DNA from: Aralia elata
Taxonomy: Eukaryota > Streptophyta > Magnoliopsida > Apiales > Araliaceae
Length of the DNA: 64,000 bases
Direction of reading: 5' to 3'
Assembly (NCBI GenBank): GCA_034770075.1
Contig: CM068385.1
Span: 48,444,721-48,508,720, forward strand
Each line of letters begins with the position of its first letter. Position 1 is the stretch's first letter. Of this stretch, positions 46,010 to 58,524 are shown piece after piece. The notes beneath the pieces are model-generated. The model was not told where the DNA came from, ran no database searches, and saw only the letters and a list, made by a program, of their open reading frames with translations. The position numbers and the translations under genes are program-made.

Positions 46010-47813
46010 TGTTAGGTTTGTACATAGCGCGAATATGCAATCAAATTACATAAATAGTGCGGAAGTGCGATAAAATCAGATTTTAAAATTTTATACAAAC
46101 CATCACCATGATCTTTCTTTATGCACAATTATTAATTAAACGAAAGAGATGGAGAATAAGAATTATACCCTTGTAGAATTCTAGCTTCCTCAGGTACAAG
46201 TTCACCTCCAATTCCTTCGCGTTCTCCTTGAATTCCACCGATTAAATTCCTTCCTTTGATCAACGTTAGCCACCCAAGTGTTTGGCCTCTAGAGGTGATC
46301 CACCAAGGAATAATACTTGTTCAAGAAGATGGGTGTTGGCAAAACCCTAGTTTCTATCTCTATAGAAATTGTAAGTACTCTCTACAATTCTTATGCAAGA
46401 GTGTGTAACCCTAATCTATGATAAGACTTCTCTTATTTATAGATGTAGGAAAACCCTTCCCTAAACTATTTAGGATTAGGGTTTCTATTCTAATTAAACT
46501 TCTTTAATTAAATTAAACTCCTAATCCAATTAGGAATTCATGTGAGAGTACTTCTATTAATTAATTCTCAATCCCTATTAGGAATTAAATAATAGTAATA
46601 GTAATAATAATAATAAGACTCCTCTTATTAATTTATATTTAATATTTCTAAAATATTAAATAATAAATATTAAGCTATTTAATTTATTCTATCTCCATAG
46701 ACTAAATTAAATACACTTAACTTATTATTACAATTATGCCATTTTACTTCTTAAATAAATATTTTTCTTTTGCGGTGTGACCCTTTAGGTTCTCCATATT
46801 AAACCGGTTTGTTGAATAAATCTAATTAGAACAATTCTAATCTTATTTAAATAAATAAATTAAACTATTTAATTTATTTAAATAAATAATATTTATTCTA
46901 CAATAAGGGTAAGCCCCCTTAGCGATCAACGACTTTCCAGATAATATAGATTTCAACATTAATCATAAAGGAACCTTTCAGTGCATAGTTACCGTACAAT
47001 TCAATCCTTCTACCATATAATGTCCTAATTAAATATAAGACATGGAATTACTGTCAAGTCTTATTTTATTTAATTATATGTATTTCGATTCTCAAATGCA
47101 CAACTCTAATTAATGCAAATTAGAAACTCCTTTCTAATTTCATTCTGCTTTGGCCAAAGACTTCTGAGTCGTCATTTATCGAATCACATAGGACATTCTC
47201 TCCTTTTACTAGAAGTGGTAGATTCTTTATTGATCATTCACCTATCTCCATGTATAACTTATTATACCCAATCATACCCTTTGATATACCCTAAAGGTCT
47301 TAAGGGACATGTCAAAGTATAACTCATTATACACAAGATACTATGATGATCTCAAGTCCAAGGATCACTTGTACTACTATCACTAGAGGAATTCCTATTG
47401 ACAGGCGAGTAAAACTCCATTAGGTATTCCTTAGCGAGCCACGTTCAGTGAACTTATTCTCTAATAAGCACCTACATACTTGCTTTAGTGTCTCCACACA
47501 AATGATTATGAGATCAATCATCCTCTTCATAAGAGCAAGCAACGTATGTACTAATCTATCCGGATTCACTAATCCCCTTTTTAGTAATCCAACGATTAGG
47601 AACAATTTTAGTTTGTGAGCTATCTAGAATTTAGATCTCATTAGCATGATCACCATCATGATTCTAAAAATATTGCTCAAAACTATGGGTTTATCACATT
47701 TAATATAACAGCACCATGTAGATAAAGTAAAATGCCTTTAACAAACGAATAAGATTACAAAGTATATGCTACATCATATCAAATATGATTGGCTTGTGTG
47801 CATACTACTTTCA
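46010..47813 (-). mobile_element. Solo LTR of the copia family
   Basis: 1804 bp. On the minus strand it begins TGAAAGTAGTATGC and ends CCTAACA. It is collinear with the copia 3' LTR at 39926-41742 in the opposite orientation. It is flanked by GTCTA duplications and has no internal region, so it is a product of recombination between two LTRs. It sits in the Athila integrase codons for WGIDFMG. Short frames inside it match frames in the other LTR and are non-coding. Confidence 0.95.
46434..46441 (-). promoter_or_regulatory. TATA box of the solo LTR
   Basis: Minus strand TATAAATA, same context as 41316-41323. Confidence 0.6.
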
Positions 47814-48219
47814 GTCTATTCCCTATACGTCAAAGATTTCCACCTCCAAGATTACATTTAGTGGCATTTCATTGCGGTTGGAGATGTTGCCCACCGGTTG
47901 GCATCGATCACAATTCTTTATGAATTGGTGGGCATCTTTGAACAAAGTGGGCCAATAGAACCCGACTTGGAGTACTTTGGCTGCGGTCCTTTGCGTTCCA
48001 TAATGGCCGCCATACAGAGAAGAATGACATGCATGCAATATACTGGCAGTCTCGGCTTCGGGAATGCACCTCCGGATCACAAGATCTGTACATTGTTTGA
48101 ACAAGTAAGGCTCGTCCCACATGTATCTCTTTGCATCATGCAAAAATTTCTTCTTCTGTTGAGAAGTTAGATCCGGTGGTAGTACATAACCTACAAGATA
48201 GTTGACAATATCAGCGAAC
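47814..48219 (-). pseudogene. pol: Athila pol, RNase H/integrase junction and integrase zinc finger
   Basis: From the right: FADIVNYLVGYVLPPDL, QQKKKFLHDAKRYMWDEPYL, then the HHCC zinc finger (HACHSSLYGGHYG ... CDRCQ) and EVEIFDV. The next codon, TGG in relatives, is TAG here (minus strand, near 47825), independent of the solo LTR. The right edge is cut by the LTR at 48220. Together with 45129-46009 this is one interrupted gene. Confidence 0.9.
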
Positions 48220-49804
48220 TGATGAGTGGGTTTTATACCTACGAATTAGATATCTTTTGAACCCAATTCTTTGCTATCTTTGGGTATTTCTGGTGCCTAT
48301 TTACTTGTTTCATGCTTTTGTTGTGTTGGAAGCAGCCTTGGACAACCGTGGCAGAGATTAGCATTTCCAGGGGCAAAAGGGTAATTCCAGCAGGAAGGAG
48401 GACCTCGCCGTGGCGAGCCCCCCAGGCCAAATTTCTCGCCGGGGCGAGCCCCCCAGGCTTAATTTCTCGCCGGGGCGAGCTCCCCAGGCCATTTTTCTCG
48501 CCGGGGCGAGCCTGTCGTTTTGCAGGTGCGGCTGGCTTTGTCTTGTTCTGCAGAAGTGGCATACCAAAGGAGGATTTTCAAGAACGGTAACATGAGGAGA
48601 GAGAAGGAAATTATCAGGCATACAGGGAGTTATTGTGCTAGGTATTGGCGATCATTCTACATCATTGAACACACCATTGGACATCATTTTGGAAAACCCT
48701 AGTTCTCTTGGGACCTAAGCAAACGAGGAAGAAGAAGGATTCTATCTGCAATTCACCAACTCAAGGAGGATAGGAGTACGAAATAGGAAGACAAAAGCTG
48801 GAGAAGAGGAACTACACCACACCAATTCGGGAATCTCATCGCAAAAGGGGTGTATCTTCATATGTTTTAGTTCTTCATTCTTATTTTGTAATTCCAAACC
48901 ATGTACTATAATCAGATTATGATGCTATTGAGATTGAATATGAGCTAAACTTTTTATTCTAAGATTGCAATGGAACCCAACTTGTAGTTTAAATTGAATG
49001 TCTCTCTTTGAATGGTAGTTGGTCATTACATGAATTGGAGTTCATAACCTTTGCTTAAGGATTAATTGTTTGGCCCGTAATTACATGGTAACTTATATGG
49101 AATTGAGAGAGGAAGTATAAGTTGAGACCTAGTTATGAATTCATGTGAAAGTTGGATATTCTTTATGGATAATGAATGAGATTATGTGACGTGAGTCTTA
49201 TGTATTATTCTTGAGGGTTGATAATTTGATTGTATTTAGGATAGACATATACCTAAATACCACATGTAACCAATTGAGAATCCGTGTTTAATGATTTCTA
49301 TTGCGAAAGTTGGTAATTGATGGAGTAGTTAATGAGGTTTTGTGACATACACCTTACTAATTGTTCTTGATATGAGAATCTTGCTAGTGTGTAGAATAGA
49401 GATATATCTATACACCGTAATGGAGAATACATATTTGACCATCGAGAGAGGCTTAGACATACTAGTGACTTCTCGGATAACAATTCTTATGTTCTAATTT
49501 ACTAAACAAGAGAGAGTATGATGTTTAAATGAAAAGTTGGGGGAAATTGTAATCTTAGATCTTCTTACCTTGAATTTTATCCGTGTTTAACAAAACGTTG
49601 TTTCTAAATTGTCTTTATTTAGTTTTAATCAACAACAAAAACAAATCATATTATCATTGTTTAAATTAGATTAATTTTTTATGCGATTGATATTTGGTAA
49701 TTATTTAACATAATTCCTCGTGGGTTCGACACTTTACTTATCTTATATTACTTGTAGACTGCGTATACTTGCATGTGTTTTATTGATTGCGAAATCAACC
49801 AACA
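48220..49804 (+). repeat. 5' LTR of the plus-strand Athila element
   Basis: Starts TGATGAGTGGG and ends CAACCAACA six bases before the PBS, about 1585 bp. Four palindromes of the CTCGCCGGGGCGAG type occur at 48404, 48435, 48466 and 48497, exactly 31 bp apart. The start is found again at 62131. The sequence beyond about 49049 has no partner in the truncated 3' LTR. Confidence 0.9.
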
Positions 49805-49810
49805 AGTTTT

Positions 49811-49828
49811 TGGCACCGTTGCCGGGGA
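49811..49828 (+). other. Primer binding site of the plus-strand Athila element
   Basis: TGGCACCGTTGCCGGGGA. Athila-type elements typically use a tRNA-Asp-type PBS (TGGCGCCGTTGCCGGGGA); this differs by one base. Confidence 0.8.
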
Positions 49829-49931
49829 ATTATTTTACAATAATTTTACCAATATTTATTATAGTCGAATTGATCTTAATTTAGACTTGTGTTTAATTTT
49901 TCACTTGATTGTGTAGGTACCCTTGATTTGT

Positions 49932-52193
49932 ATGCGCCGATCACAAAGTCTTGAGTTATTTCCTTACGATCTCGAGATCGAGAGAAACACCCGAAGACTA
50001 AGAAGAGAAAGAATCAGGGATTCTAACAATCAAGAAAATATGGCGGCCGAGGAACAAAAAGCATTGAGAGACTATGTAACGCCGCAAATAAGTGATTTAC
50101 AGTCTAGTATCACAAGGCCGGCAATAACTGCAACTGCCTTTGAAATTAAACCGGGAACAATACAAATGGTGCAAAACTCGTTACAGTTTGGGGGTTTGGC
50201 TAATGACAACCCTAATGAGCATTTGTTGAGCTTTATTGAGATATGTGATACGTTGAAATTTAATGGAGTGACGGATGATGCTTTGAGACTTAGACTTTTT
50301 CCGTTCACTTTGAGAGACAAAGCTAAGAGTTGGATTCACGCCTTGCCACCAGGATCCATCACTACATGGTCAGACTTAGCACAGAAATTTTTGGCAAAAT
50401 TCTTCCCTCCTGCAAAGTCTGCTAGATTGAGAAATGAAATTGCAACCTTTGAGCAACATCATGGGGAGTCATTGTATGAGGCATGGGAAAGATTTAAAGA
50501 TTTGCTTCGAAGATGCCCGCATCATGGATTCCTTCCATGGATGCAATTGAACACCTTTTACAATGGATTGGGATCTCACAATCGGTCTTGTATAGATGCA
50601 GCGGCTGGGGTATCTTTCATGGCTAAGAATTACCAAGAAGCACTTGATTTATTAGAGGTCATGGCTGCAAATAACTATCAATGGCCAACTTCTAGAATGA
50701 GTCAACCAAAAGTAGCCAGGGTATTAGAGGTGGATGCCATCACGTCCTTAGTAGCTCAGATGGCGGAAATGTCAAAGAAGCTTGATTCCTTAATAGATTC
50801 AAAAGTGCAGCAGGTAGCTTTTGTTTGTGAGTTATGTGCAGGGACCCATGCCACCGACCAATGCCCATTTGACCACGAGGCAGTTCAGTTTGTAAGTAGC
50901 TACCAGAGACAACCAAATCAGTACCAAAACACTTACAATGCTGGAAATAGGAACCATTCTAACTTTTCATGGAGCAACAATCAAAATTTTTAGCAAGCTC
51001 CAAAACCACACCATCCACCAAGGTTCCAAAATCAGCCACAACATCATGCAGCTCAGACTTCACAGCCAGAGAGAAAATCAGATTTTGAAGAGTTGATATT
51101 GAAACACATAGCTAACCAAGATGTGATGATAAAGAACCAAACAGCAACACTCAAAGCTTTGGAAAATCAAATTGGGCAAATGGCTAGCTCTATGTCAAAT
51201 AGACCCCAGGGATCTCTTCCTAGTAACACAGAAACTAATCCAAGGAGAGATGGGAAAGAGGAATGTCAGGCAGTAACACTCAGAAATGGAAAACAAACCT
51301 TACAGGAGCCTGAATTGCAAAAGGGGGCAGCCCACTCATGCTCTCCTCCGGACTTGAATGATGCAGATTTTTCTAAGGAAATGGATTGCAGTGTACCACC
51401 TGAGTCAGAACAGAGAGATACCACAGATAAACCTAGTGTAATTCCTACACCGAAGATGATACCACCAGTGCCTTTCCCTCAAAGACTGCAAAAGCAAAAG
51501 TTAGATAAACAGTTTGCCAAATTTGTGGAGGTCTTTAAGAAACTACAAATTAACATCCCTTTTGTAGAGGCCTTAGAACAGATGCCAAGTTATGCCAAAT
51601 TTATGAAGGGTATTCTGTCAAGGAAGAAGAGGTTAAATGACTTTGAAACAGTGGCTTTGACGAAGGAATGTAGTGCAGTGTTGCAAAGAAAGCTACCTCC
51701 CAAATTGAAAGATCCAGGCAACTTCACTATACCGTGTACTATTGGTAGCCTTTCATTCAACAAATGTTTGTGTGACTTAGGTGCCAGCACTAATTTCATG
51801 CCATTATCTGTGTATACTCAGTTGGGACTGCCTGCACCAAAGCCAACAAACATTTCCCTTCAACTTGCCGATAGGTCGGTTACGTACCCAAGGGGAATTG
51901 TTGAAAACATTCTTGTTAAGGTGGACAAATTCATCTTCCCGGCTGATTTTATCATCTTAGATTTTGAGGAAGATAAAAACATTCCCATTATTCTTGGGAG
52001 ACCATTTTTAGCCACTGGGAGAACCTTAATCGATGTGCAAAAGGGAGAGCTCACTATAAGGGTTCAGGATCAAGAAGTCACCTTCAATGTATTTAAGGCC
52101 ATGAAATTCCCTTCGGATGAGGAAGAATGTTTTCAGGTGGATGTGATCAAGCGAGTTGTAAATGATGAGTTTCTGAATGTGTTAAAACAATGA
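49932..52193 (+). pseudogene. gag: Athila gag-protease
   Basis: ATG at 49932 (MRRSQSLELFPYDLEIE). An in-frame TAG at 50991 interrupts an otherwise single open frame to 52193. The gag core shows LFPFTLRDKAKSWIHALP, WSDLAQKFLAKFFPPAKSA and LYEAWERFKDLLRRCPHHG. A knuckle-like CELCAGTHATDQC follows. The protease region has LPPKLKDPGNFTIPCTIG, CDLGASTNFMP (active-site Asp) and IPIILGRPFLATGRTLIDV. After 52193 the next frame (DPLETTLLAEFEMDD) is +1 relative to it, and the duplicate has the same arrangement, so this shift predates the duplication. Confidence 0.92.
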
Positions 52194-54750
52194 TCCATTA
52201 GAGACTACACTTCTGGCAGAGTTTGAAATGGATGATCCTAATTTGGTTGAGTATCTACAGATTTTGGATACAGTGCAACGGGGAAGCAAGTCTCAAATCC
52301 CGTTTGAATCTCTAGAGCATGCTGAGAATGCTACAGATCAGTTGAGACCAGCTCTCAAGATGCCTCCGTCACTTGAGCTCAAACCTTTGCCTAATCATCT
52401 CAGGTATGCATTTTTGGGCAAATCAGCTACTTTACCTGTTATTATTGCATTTGTGCTTAACGAGTTTCAGGAAAGTAAGCTGTTGTGAGTTCTTAGAGAG
52501 TACAAATCTGCTATTGGATGGACCATCACCGACATCAAGGGATAAGCCCATCATACTGTATGCACAAAATATTGATGGAGGATGATAGTAAACCAACTGT
52601 GGAACATCAAAGGAGACTCAACCCAATCATGAAAGAGGTGGTAAAGAAAGAAATTTTGAAGTGGTTAGATGCTGGAATAATTTATCCCATTTCTAACAGT
52701 GCTTGGGTAAGTCCAGTTCAGTGTGTACCCAAGAAAGGGGGTATGACCGTTGTGGCCAATGAAAATAATGAGTTAATTCCGACAAGGACAGTGACCGGTT
52801 GGAGAGTGTGCATGGATTATAGGAGGCTTAACAAAGCAACCCGAAAGGATCACTTTCCATTACCCTTCATTGATCAAATGTTGGATAGACTGGCTGGGCA
52901 TGAGTACTATTGCTTGTTGGATGGATATTCGGGATATAATCAGATTGCTATAGCTCCAGAGGACCAAGAAAAGACCACATTCACATGTCCATTGGCACTT
53001 TTGCTTTTAGAAGGGTCTCATTCGGATTGTGTAATGCACCGGCCACTTTTCAAAGGTGCATGATGGCTATTTTCTCGGATTTGGTAGAACGCAATGTAGA
53101 AGTTTTCATGGATGATTTCTCAGTGTTTGGTGACTCATTTGACAACTACTTGGAAAATCTAGTTCTAATACTGAAGAGATGTGTGGAAACTAATCTAGTG
53201 CTCAACTGGGAAAAATGTCACTTCATGGTGCAAGAGGAGATCATACTTGGGCATAAAGTGTCATCCAAAGGTCTTGAGTTGGATAGAGCAAAACTTGAAA
53301 CAATTGAAAATTTACCACCACCAACCTCAGTGAAGGGTATTCGCAGTTTTCTGGGACATGCGGGGTTTTACCGAAGATTCATAAAGGACTTCTCTAAGAT
53401 CTCAAAGCCTTTATGTAGTTTACTAGAGAAAGATGTGCCGTTCAACTTTGATGATGAGTGTTTGATCGCATTTGAGCTTTTAAAGAAGAAATTGACCACC
53501 GCACCAGTGATAGTTGCTCCGGATTGGTCAAAGCCTTTTGAATTGATGTGTGATGCCAGTGATTATGCGGTTGGGGCTGTTTTGGGACAGCGCAAGGAGA
53601 AGATTTTTCATGCTATTTACTACGCCAGCAAAACCTTAACTGATGCACAGCTCAACTACACCACTACTGAGAAGGAGTTGCTTGCGGTAGTTTATGCTTT
53701 TGACAAGTTTCGATCTTACTTGATCGGAACAAGGGTGGTTGTATTCACGGATCATTCAGCTATTCGGTATCTAATTGCAAAGAAGGATGCTAAACCGAGA
53801 TTGATTAGATAGATCTTATTGCTGCAGGAGTTTGACTTAGAAATTCAGGACAAAAAGGGGACTGAAAACCAAGTAGCCGACCATCTATCTAGATTTGAAA
53901 ATCCGGGTCATGATAAGGAAGACAAAGTTCTAATCAATGAGTCTTTCCCGGATGAACAGCTGTTTGTGGTTCAAGGCGAAATTTTATGGTATGCTGATTT
54001 TGCTAACTACTTGGTTAGTATCACACTCCCCAAGACTTGTCGTGGCAGCAAAAGAAAAAGTTTCTTCATGACGTGAAGAGGTATATGTGGGATGAGCCGT
54101 ATTTGTTCAAACATTGCATGGACCAAATGATTCGAAGGTGTGTTCCACAAAGTGAGGTTGAAAGCATTCTTCATCACTGTCATGATTCGTTATATGGAGG
54201 TCATTACGGGGGTGAAAAGACGACTACTAGGGTGTTGCAAGCAGGGTTCTTCTGGCCAACTTTGTTTAAAGATGCTCATCAGTTTGTTCTAAGATGTGAT
54301 AGATGTCAACGAGTGGGGAACATCTCTAAACGACGTGAAATGCTTTTGAACATGATCCTTGAGGTTGAAGTCTTTGATGTTTGGGGTATAGACTTCATGG
54401 GACCATTCCCGCCCTCTTTCAACAATCTATACATTCTCTTGGCAGTAGATTATGTATCTAAATGGGTGGAGGCAGCTGCATTGCCTACTAATGACTCCAA
54501 GGTAGTGCTGAAATTTCTTCAAATGAATATCTTCACAAGGTTCGGTACTCCAAGGGCCATGATCAGTGATGAAGGGAGTCATTTTTGCAATTAGCACTTT
54601 GCAGCCCTCTTGGGAAAATATGGTTTCAATCATAGAATTGCTACTGCATATCATCCCCAGACCAATGGACAAGCTGAGGTTTCTAACAGAGAAATGAAGA
54701 AAATTCTGGAAAAGATTGTCAATCCCACAAGAAAAGATTGGTCAACAAAG
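51501..54750 (+). repeat. Tandem duplication within the Athila element, copy A
   Basis: Starts TTAGATAAACAG within gag-protease and ends ...GGTCAACAAAG within integrase. Copy B (54751-58003) follows directly. By eye the copies differ at about 2% of positions. The junction occurs at AAAG-TTAGAT versus AAAG-CTGGAT, a short microhomology. Confidence 0.95.
52194..54750 (+). pseudogene. pol: Athila pol copy A (RT, RNase H, integrase)
   Basis: Begins DPLETTLLAEFE and MDDPNLVEYLQILD. Defects relative to copy B: CGA to TGA at 52486, loss of one A near 52541, loss of one T near 52991, TGG to TAG at 53810, and a small loss near 54030. RT motifs are GWRVCMDYRRLNKATRKDH, GYSGYNQIAIAPED and the active-site FMDD (in VEVFMDDFSVF). 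RNase H has ASDYAVGAVLGQR and YTTTEKELLAVVYAF. The integrase zinc finger and core run until KDWSTK, where the sequence jumps back to gag-protease. The TAG at 54592 (FCN stop) is shared with copy B. Confidence 0.9.
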
Positions 54751-57700
54751 TTAGATAAACAGTTTGCCAAATTTGTGGAGGTCTTTAAGTAACTACAAAT
54801 TAACATCCCTTTTGTAGAGGCCTTAGAACAGATGCCAAGTTATGCCAAATTTATGAAGGGTATTCTGTCAAGGAAGAAGAGGTTAAATGACTTTGAAACA
54901 GTGGCTTTGACGGAGGAATGTAGTGCAGTGTTGCAAAGAAAGCTACCTCCCAAATTGAAAGATCCCGGCAACTTCACTATACCGTGTACTATTGGTAGCC
55001 TTTCACTCAACAAATGTTTGTGTGACTTAGGTGCCAACACTAATTTCATGCCATTATCTGTGTATACTCAGTTGGGACTGCCTGCACCAAAGCCAACAAA
55101 CATTTCCCTTTAACTTGCCGATAGGTCGGTTACGTACCCAAGGGGAATTGTTGAAGACATTCTTGTTAAGGTGGACATATTCATCTTCCCGGCTGATTTT
55201 ATCATCTTAGATTTTGAGGAAGATAAAAACATTCCCATTATTCTTGGGAGACCATTTTTAGCCACTGGGAGAACCTTAATCGATGTGCAAAAGGGAGAAC
55301 TCACTATGAGGGTTCAGGATCAAGAAGTCACCTTCAATGTATTTAAGGCCATGAAATTCCCTTCGGATGAGGAAGAATGTTTTCAGGTGGATGTGATCGA
55401 GAGAGTTGTAAATGATGAGTTTCTGAATGTGTTAAAACAATGATCCACTAGAGACTACACTTCTGGCAGAGTTTGAAATGGATGATCCTGATTTGGTTGA
55501 GTATCTACAGATTTTGGATACAGTGCCACAGGGAAGCAAGTTTCAAATCCCGTTTGAATCTCTAGAGCATGCTGAGAATGCTACAGATCGGTTGAGACCA
55601 GCTCTCGAGATGCCTCCGTCACTTGAGCTCAAACCTTTGCCTAATCATCTCAGGTATGCATTTTTGGGCAAATCAGCTACTTTACCTGTTATTATTGCAT
55701 CTGTGCTTAACGAGTTTCAGGAAAGCAAGCTGTTGCGAGTTCTTAGAGAGTACAAATCTGCTATTGGATGGACCATCGCCGACATCAAGGGAATAAGCCC
55801 ATCATACTGTATGCACAAAATATTGATGGAGAATGATAGTAAACCAACTGTGGAACATCAAAGGAGACTCAACCCAATCATGAAAGAGGTGGTAAAGAAA
55901 GAAATTTTGAAGTGGTTAGATGCTGGAATAATTTATCCCATTTCTAACAGTGCTTGGGTAAGTCCAGTTCAGTGTGTACCCAAGAAAGGGGGTATGACCG
56001 TTGAGGCCAATGAAAATAATGAGTTAATTCCGACAAGGACAGTGACCGGTTAGAGAGTGTGCATCGATTATAGGAGGCTTAACAAAGCAACCCGAAAGGA
56101 TCACTTTCCATTACCCTTCATTGATCAAATGTTGGATAGACTGGCTGGGCATGAGTACTATTGCTTGTTGGATGGATATTCGGGATATAATCAGATTGCT
56201 ATAGCTCTAGAGGACCAAGAAAAGACCACCTTCACATGTCCATTTGGCACTTTTGCTTTTAGAAGGGTCTCATTCGGATTGTGTAATGCACCGGCCACAT
56301 TTCAAAGGTGCATGATGGCTATTTTCTCGGATTTGGTAGAACGCAATGTAGAAGTTTTCATGGATGACTTCTCAGTGTTTAATGACTCATTTGACAACTA
56401 CTTGGAAAATCTAGTTCTAATACTGAAGAGATGTGTGGAAACTAATCTAGTGCTCAACTGGGAAAAATGTCACTTCATGGTGCAAGAGGGGATCATACTT
56501 GGGCATAAAGTGTCATCCAAAGGTCTTGAGGTGGATAGAGCAAAACTTGAAACAATTGAAAATTTACCACCACCAACCTTAGTGAAGGGTATTCGCAGTT
56601 TTCTGGGACATGCGGGGTTTTACCGAAGATTCATAAAGGACTTCTCTAAGATCTCAAAGCCTTTATGCAGTTTACTAGAGAAAGATGTGCCGTTCAACTT
56701 TGATGATGAGTGTTTGATCGTATTTGAGCTTTTAAAGAAGAAATTGACCACCGCACCAGTGATAGTTGCTCCCGATTGGTCAAAGCCTTTTGAATTGATG
56801 TGTGATGCCAGTGATTATGCGGTTGGGGCCGTTTTGGGACAGCGCAAGGAGAAGGTTTTTCATGCTATTTACTACGCCAGCAAAACCTTAACTGATGCAC
56901 AGCTCAACTACACCACTATCGAGAAGGAGTTGCTTGCGGTAGTTTATGCTTTTGACAAGTTTCGATCTTACTTGATCGGAACAAGGGTGGTTGTATTCAC
57001 GGATCATTCAGCTATTCGGTATCTAATTGCAAAGAAGGATGCTAAACCGAGATTGATTAGATGGATCTTATTGCTGCAGGAATTTGACTTAGAAATTCAG
57101 GACAAAAAGGGGACTGAAAACCAAGTAGTCGACCATCTATCTAGATTAGAAAATCCGGGTCATGATAAGGAAGACAAAGTTCTAATCAATGAGTCTTTCC
57201 CGGATGAACAACTGTTTGTGGTTCAAGGCGAAATTCTATGGTATGCTGATTTTGCTAACTACTTGGTTAGTAACACACTCCCCCCAGACTTGTCGTGGCA
57301 GCAAAAGAAAAAGTTTCTTCATGACGTGAAGAGGTATATGTGGGATGAGCCGTATTTTTTCAAACATTGCGTGGACCAAATGATTCGAAGGTGTGTTCCA
57401 CAAAGTGAGGTTGAAAGCATTCTTCATCACTGTTATGATTCGTTATATGGAGGTCATTACGGGGGTGAAAAGACGGCTACTAGGGTGTTGCAAGCAGGGT
57501 TCTTCTGGCCAACTTTGTTTAAAGATGCTCATCAGTTTGTTCTAAGATGTGATAGATGTCAACGAGTGGGGAACATCTCTAAACGACGTGAGATGCTTTT
57601 GAACATGATCCTTGAGGTTGAAGTCTTTGACGTTTGGGGTATAAACTTCATGGGACCATTCCCGCCCTCTTTCAACAATCTATACATTCTCTTGGCAGTA

Positions 57701-58003
57701 GATTATGTATCTAAATGGGTGGAGGAAGTTGCATTGCCTACTAATGACTCCAAGGTAGTGCTGAAATTTCTTCAAATGAATATCTTCACAAGGTTCGGTA
57801 CTCCAAGGGCTATGATCAGTGATGAAGGGAGTCATTTTTGCAATTAGCACTTTGCAGCCCTCTTGGGAAAATATGGTGTCAATCATAGAATTGCTACTGC
57901 ATATCATCCCCAGACCAATGGACAAGCTGAGGTTTCTAACAGAGAAGTGAAGAAAATTCTGGAAAAGATTGTCAGTCCCACAAGAAAAGATTGGTCAACA
58001 AAG
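54751..58003 (+). repeat. Tandem duplication within the Athila element, copy B
   Basis: Repeats the C-terminal half of gag-protease (to 55443) and pol up to integrase KDWSTK, then passes into unique sequence LDDALWAYRTAYKTPIG. It shares with copy A the +1 offset after LNVLKQ and the TAG in FCN*HFAALLG, so these defects existed before or at duplication. Confidence 0.95.
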
Positions 58004-58524
58004 CTGGATGATGCACTTTGGGCGTACAGAACGGCTTACAAAACACCCATTGGTATGTCACCATACCAGTTAGTTTAGGGCAAGGCATGCCATCTCCCAG
58101 TTGAACTTGATCATAAGGCGTTCTGGGCCATAAGAAAGATGAATTTTGATCTCACAGCTGCAGGAGAGAAAAGGCTTCTTCAGCTCAATGAACATGATGA
58201 GTTCCGACTTCAAGCTTATGAGAATTCAAAATTGTACAAGGAGAAGGTAAAAAATGGCATGATAAGAAAATTGTTGACAGAAAATTCGAGCCTGGCCAAG
58301 CAGTATTGCTATACAACTCTAGATTGAGGCTTTTTCCCGGAAAGCTCAGGTCACGTTGGTCGGGGCCTTTCTTTGTCAAGCACGCATTTCCTCACGGGGC
58401 TGTGGAAGTTTATGGTAATAATCCGGAGGAATCATTCAAAGTCAGCGGCCATCGGCTTAAGCATTATTGGGGTGGAGGCTTCGATCGCCAGAAAACCTCA
58501 GTCACTCTAGCCGATCAAGCTTGA
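54751..58524 (+). pseudogene. pol: Athila protease fragment and pol copy B
   Basis: The fragment repeats the protease (TAA at 55111 and TAA/TAG-type changes break it). The pol frame is cleaner than in copy A: one stop at 56051 (TGG to TAG), then a single open frame 56057-57847 covering RT (FMDD), RNase H and most of integrase (HHCC finger, NFMGPFPPSFNNLYILLAV, SDEGSHFCN). In the first catalytic position N replaces the Asp seen in copy A. After TAG at 57845 integrase continues to 58524, with TAG at 58076, a frameshift near 58250, and a good C-terminus (FKVSGHRLKHYWGGGFDRQK). Confidence 0.9.

Larger units (their letters stand above)
41743..48219 (-). mobile_element. Athila-type Ty3/gypsy element, minus strand, 3' part
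   Basis: From right to left on the minus strand: integrase (broken by a solo LTR), a spacer with palindromes, ORF2, a polypurine module, a second polypurine module and a partial 3' LTR. The left end is cut by the copia 3' LTR at 41742. The right end is cut by the plus-strand Athila LTR at 48220 within pol. Gag, protease and RT are not in the window. Confidence 0.88.
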
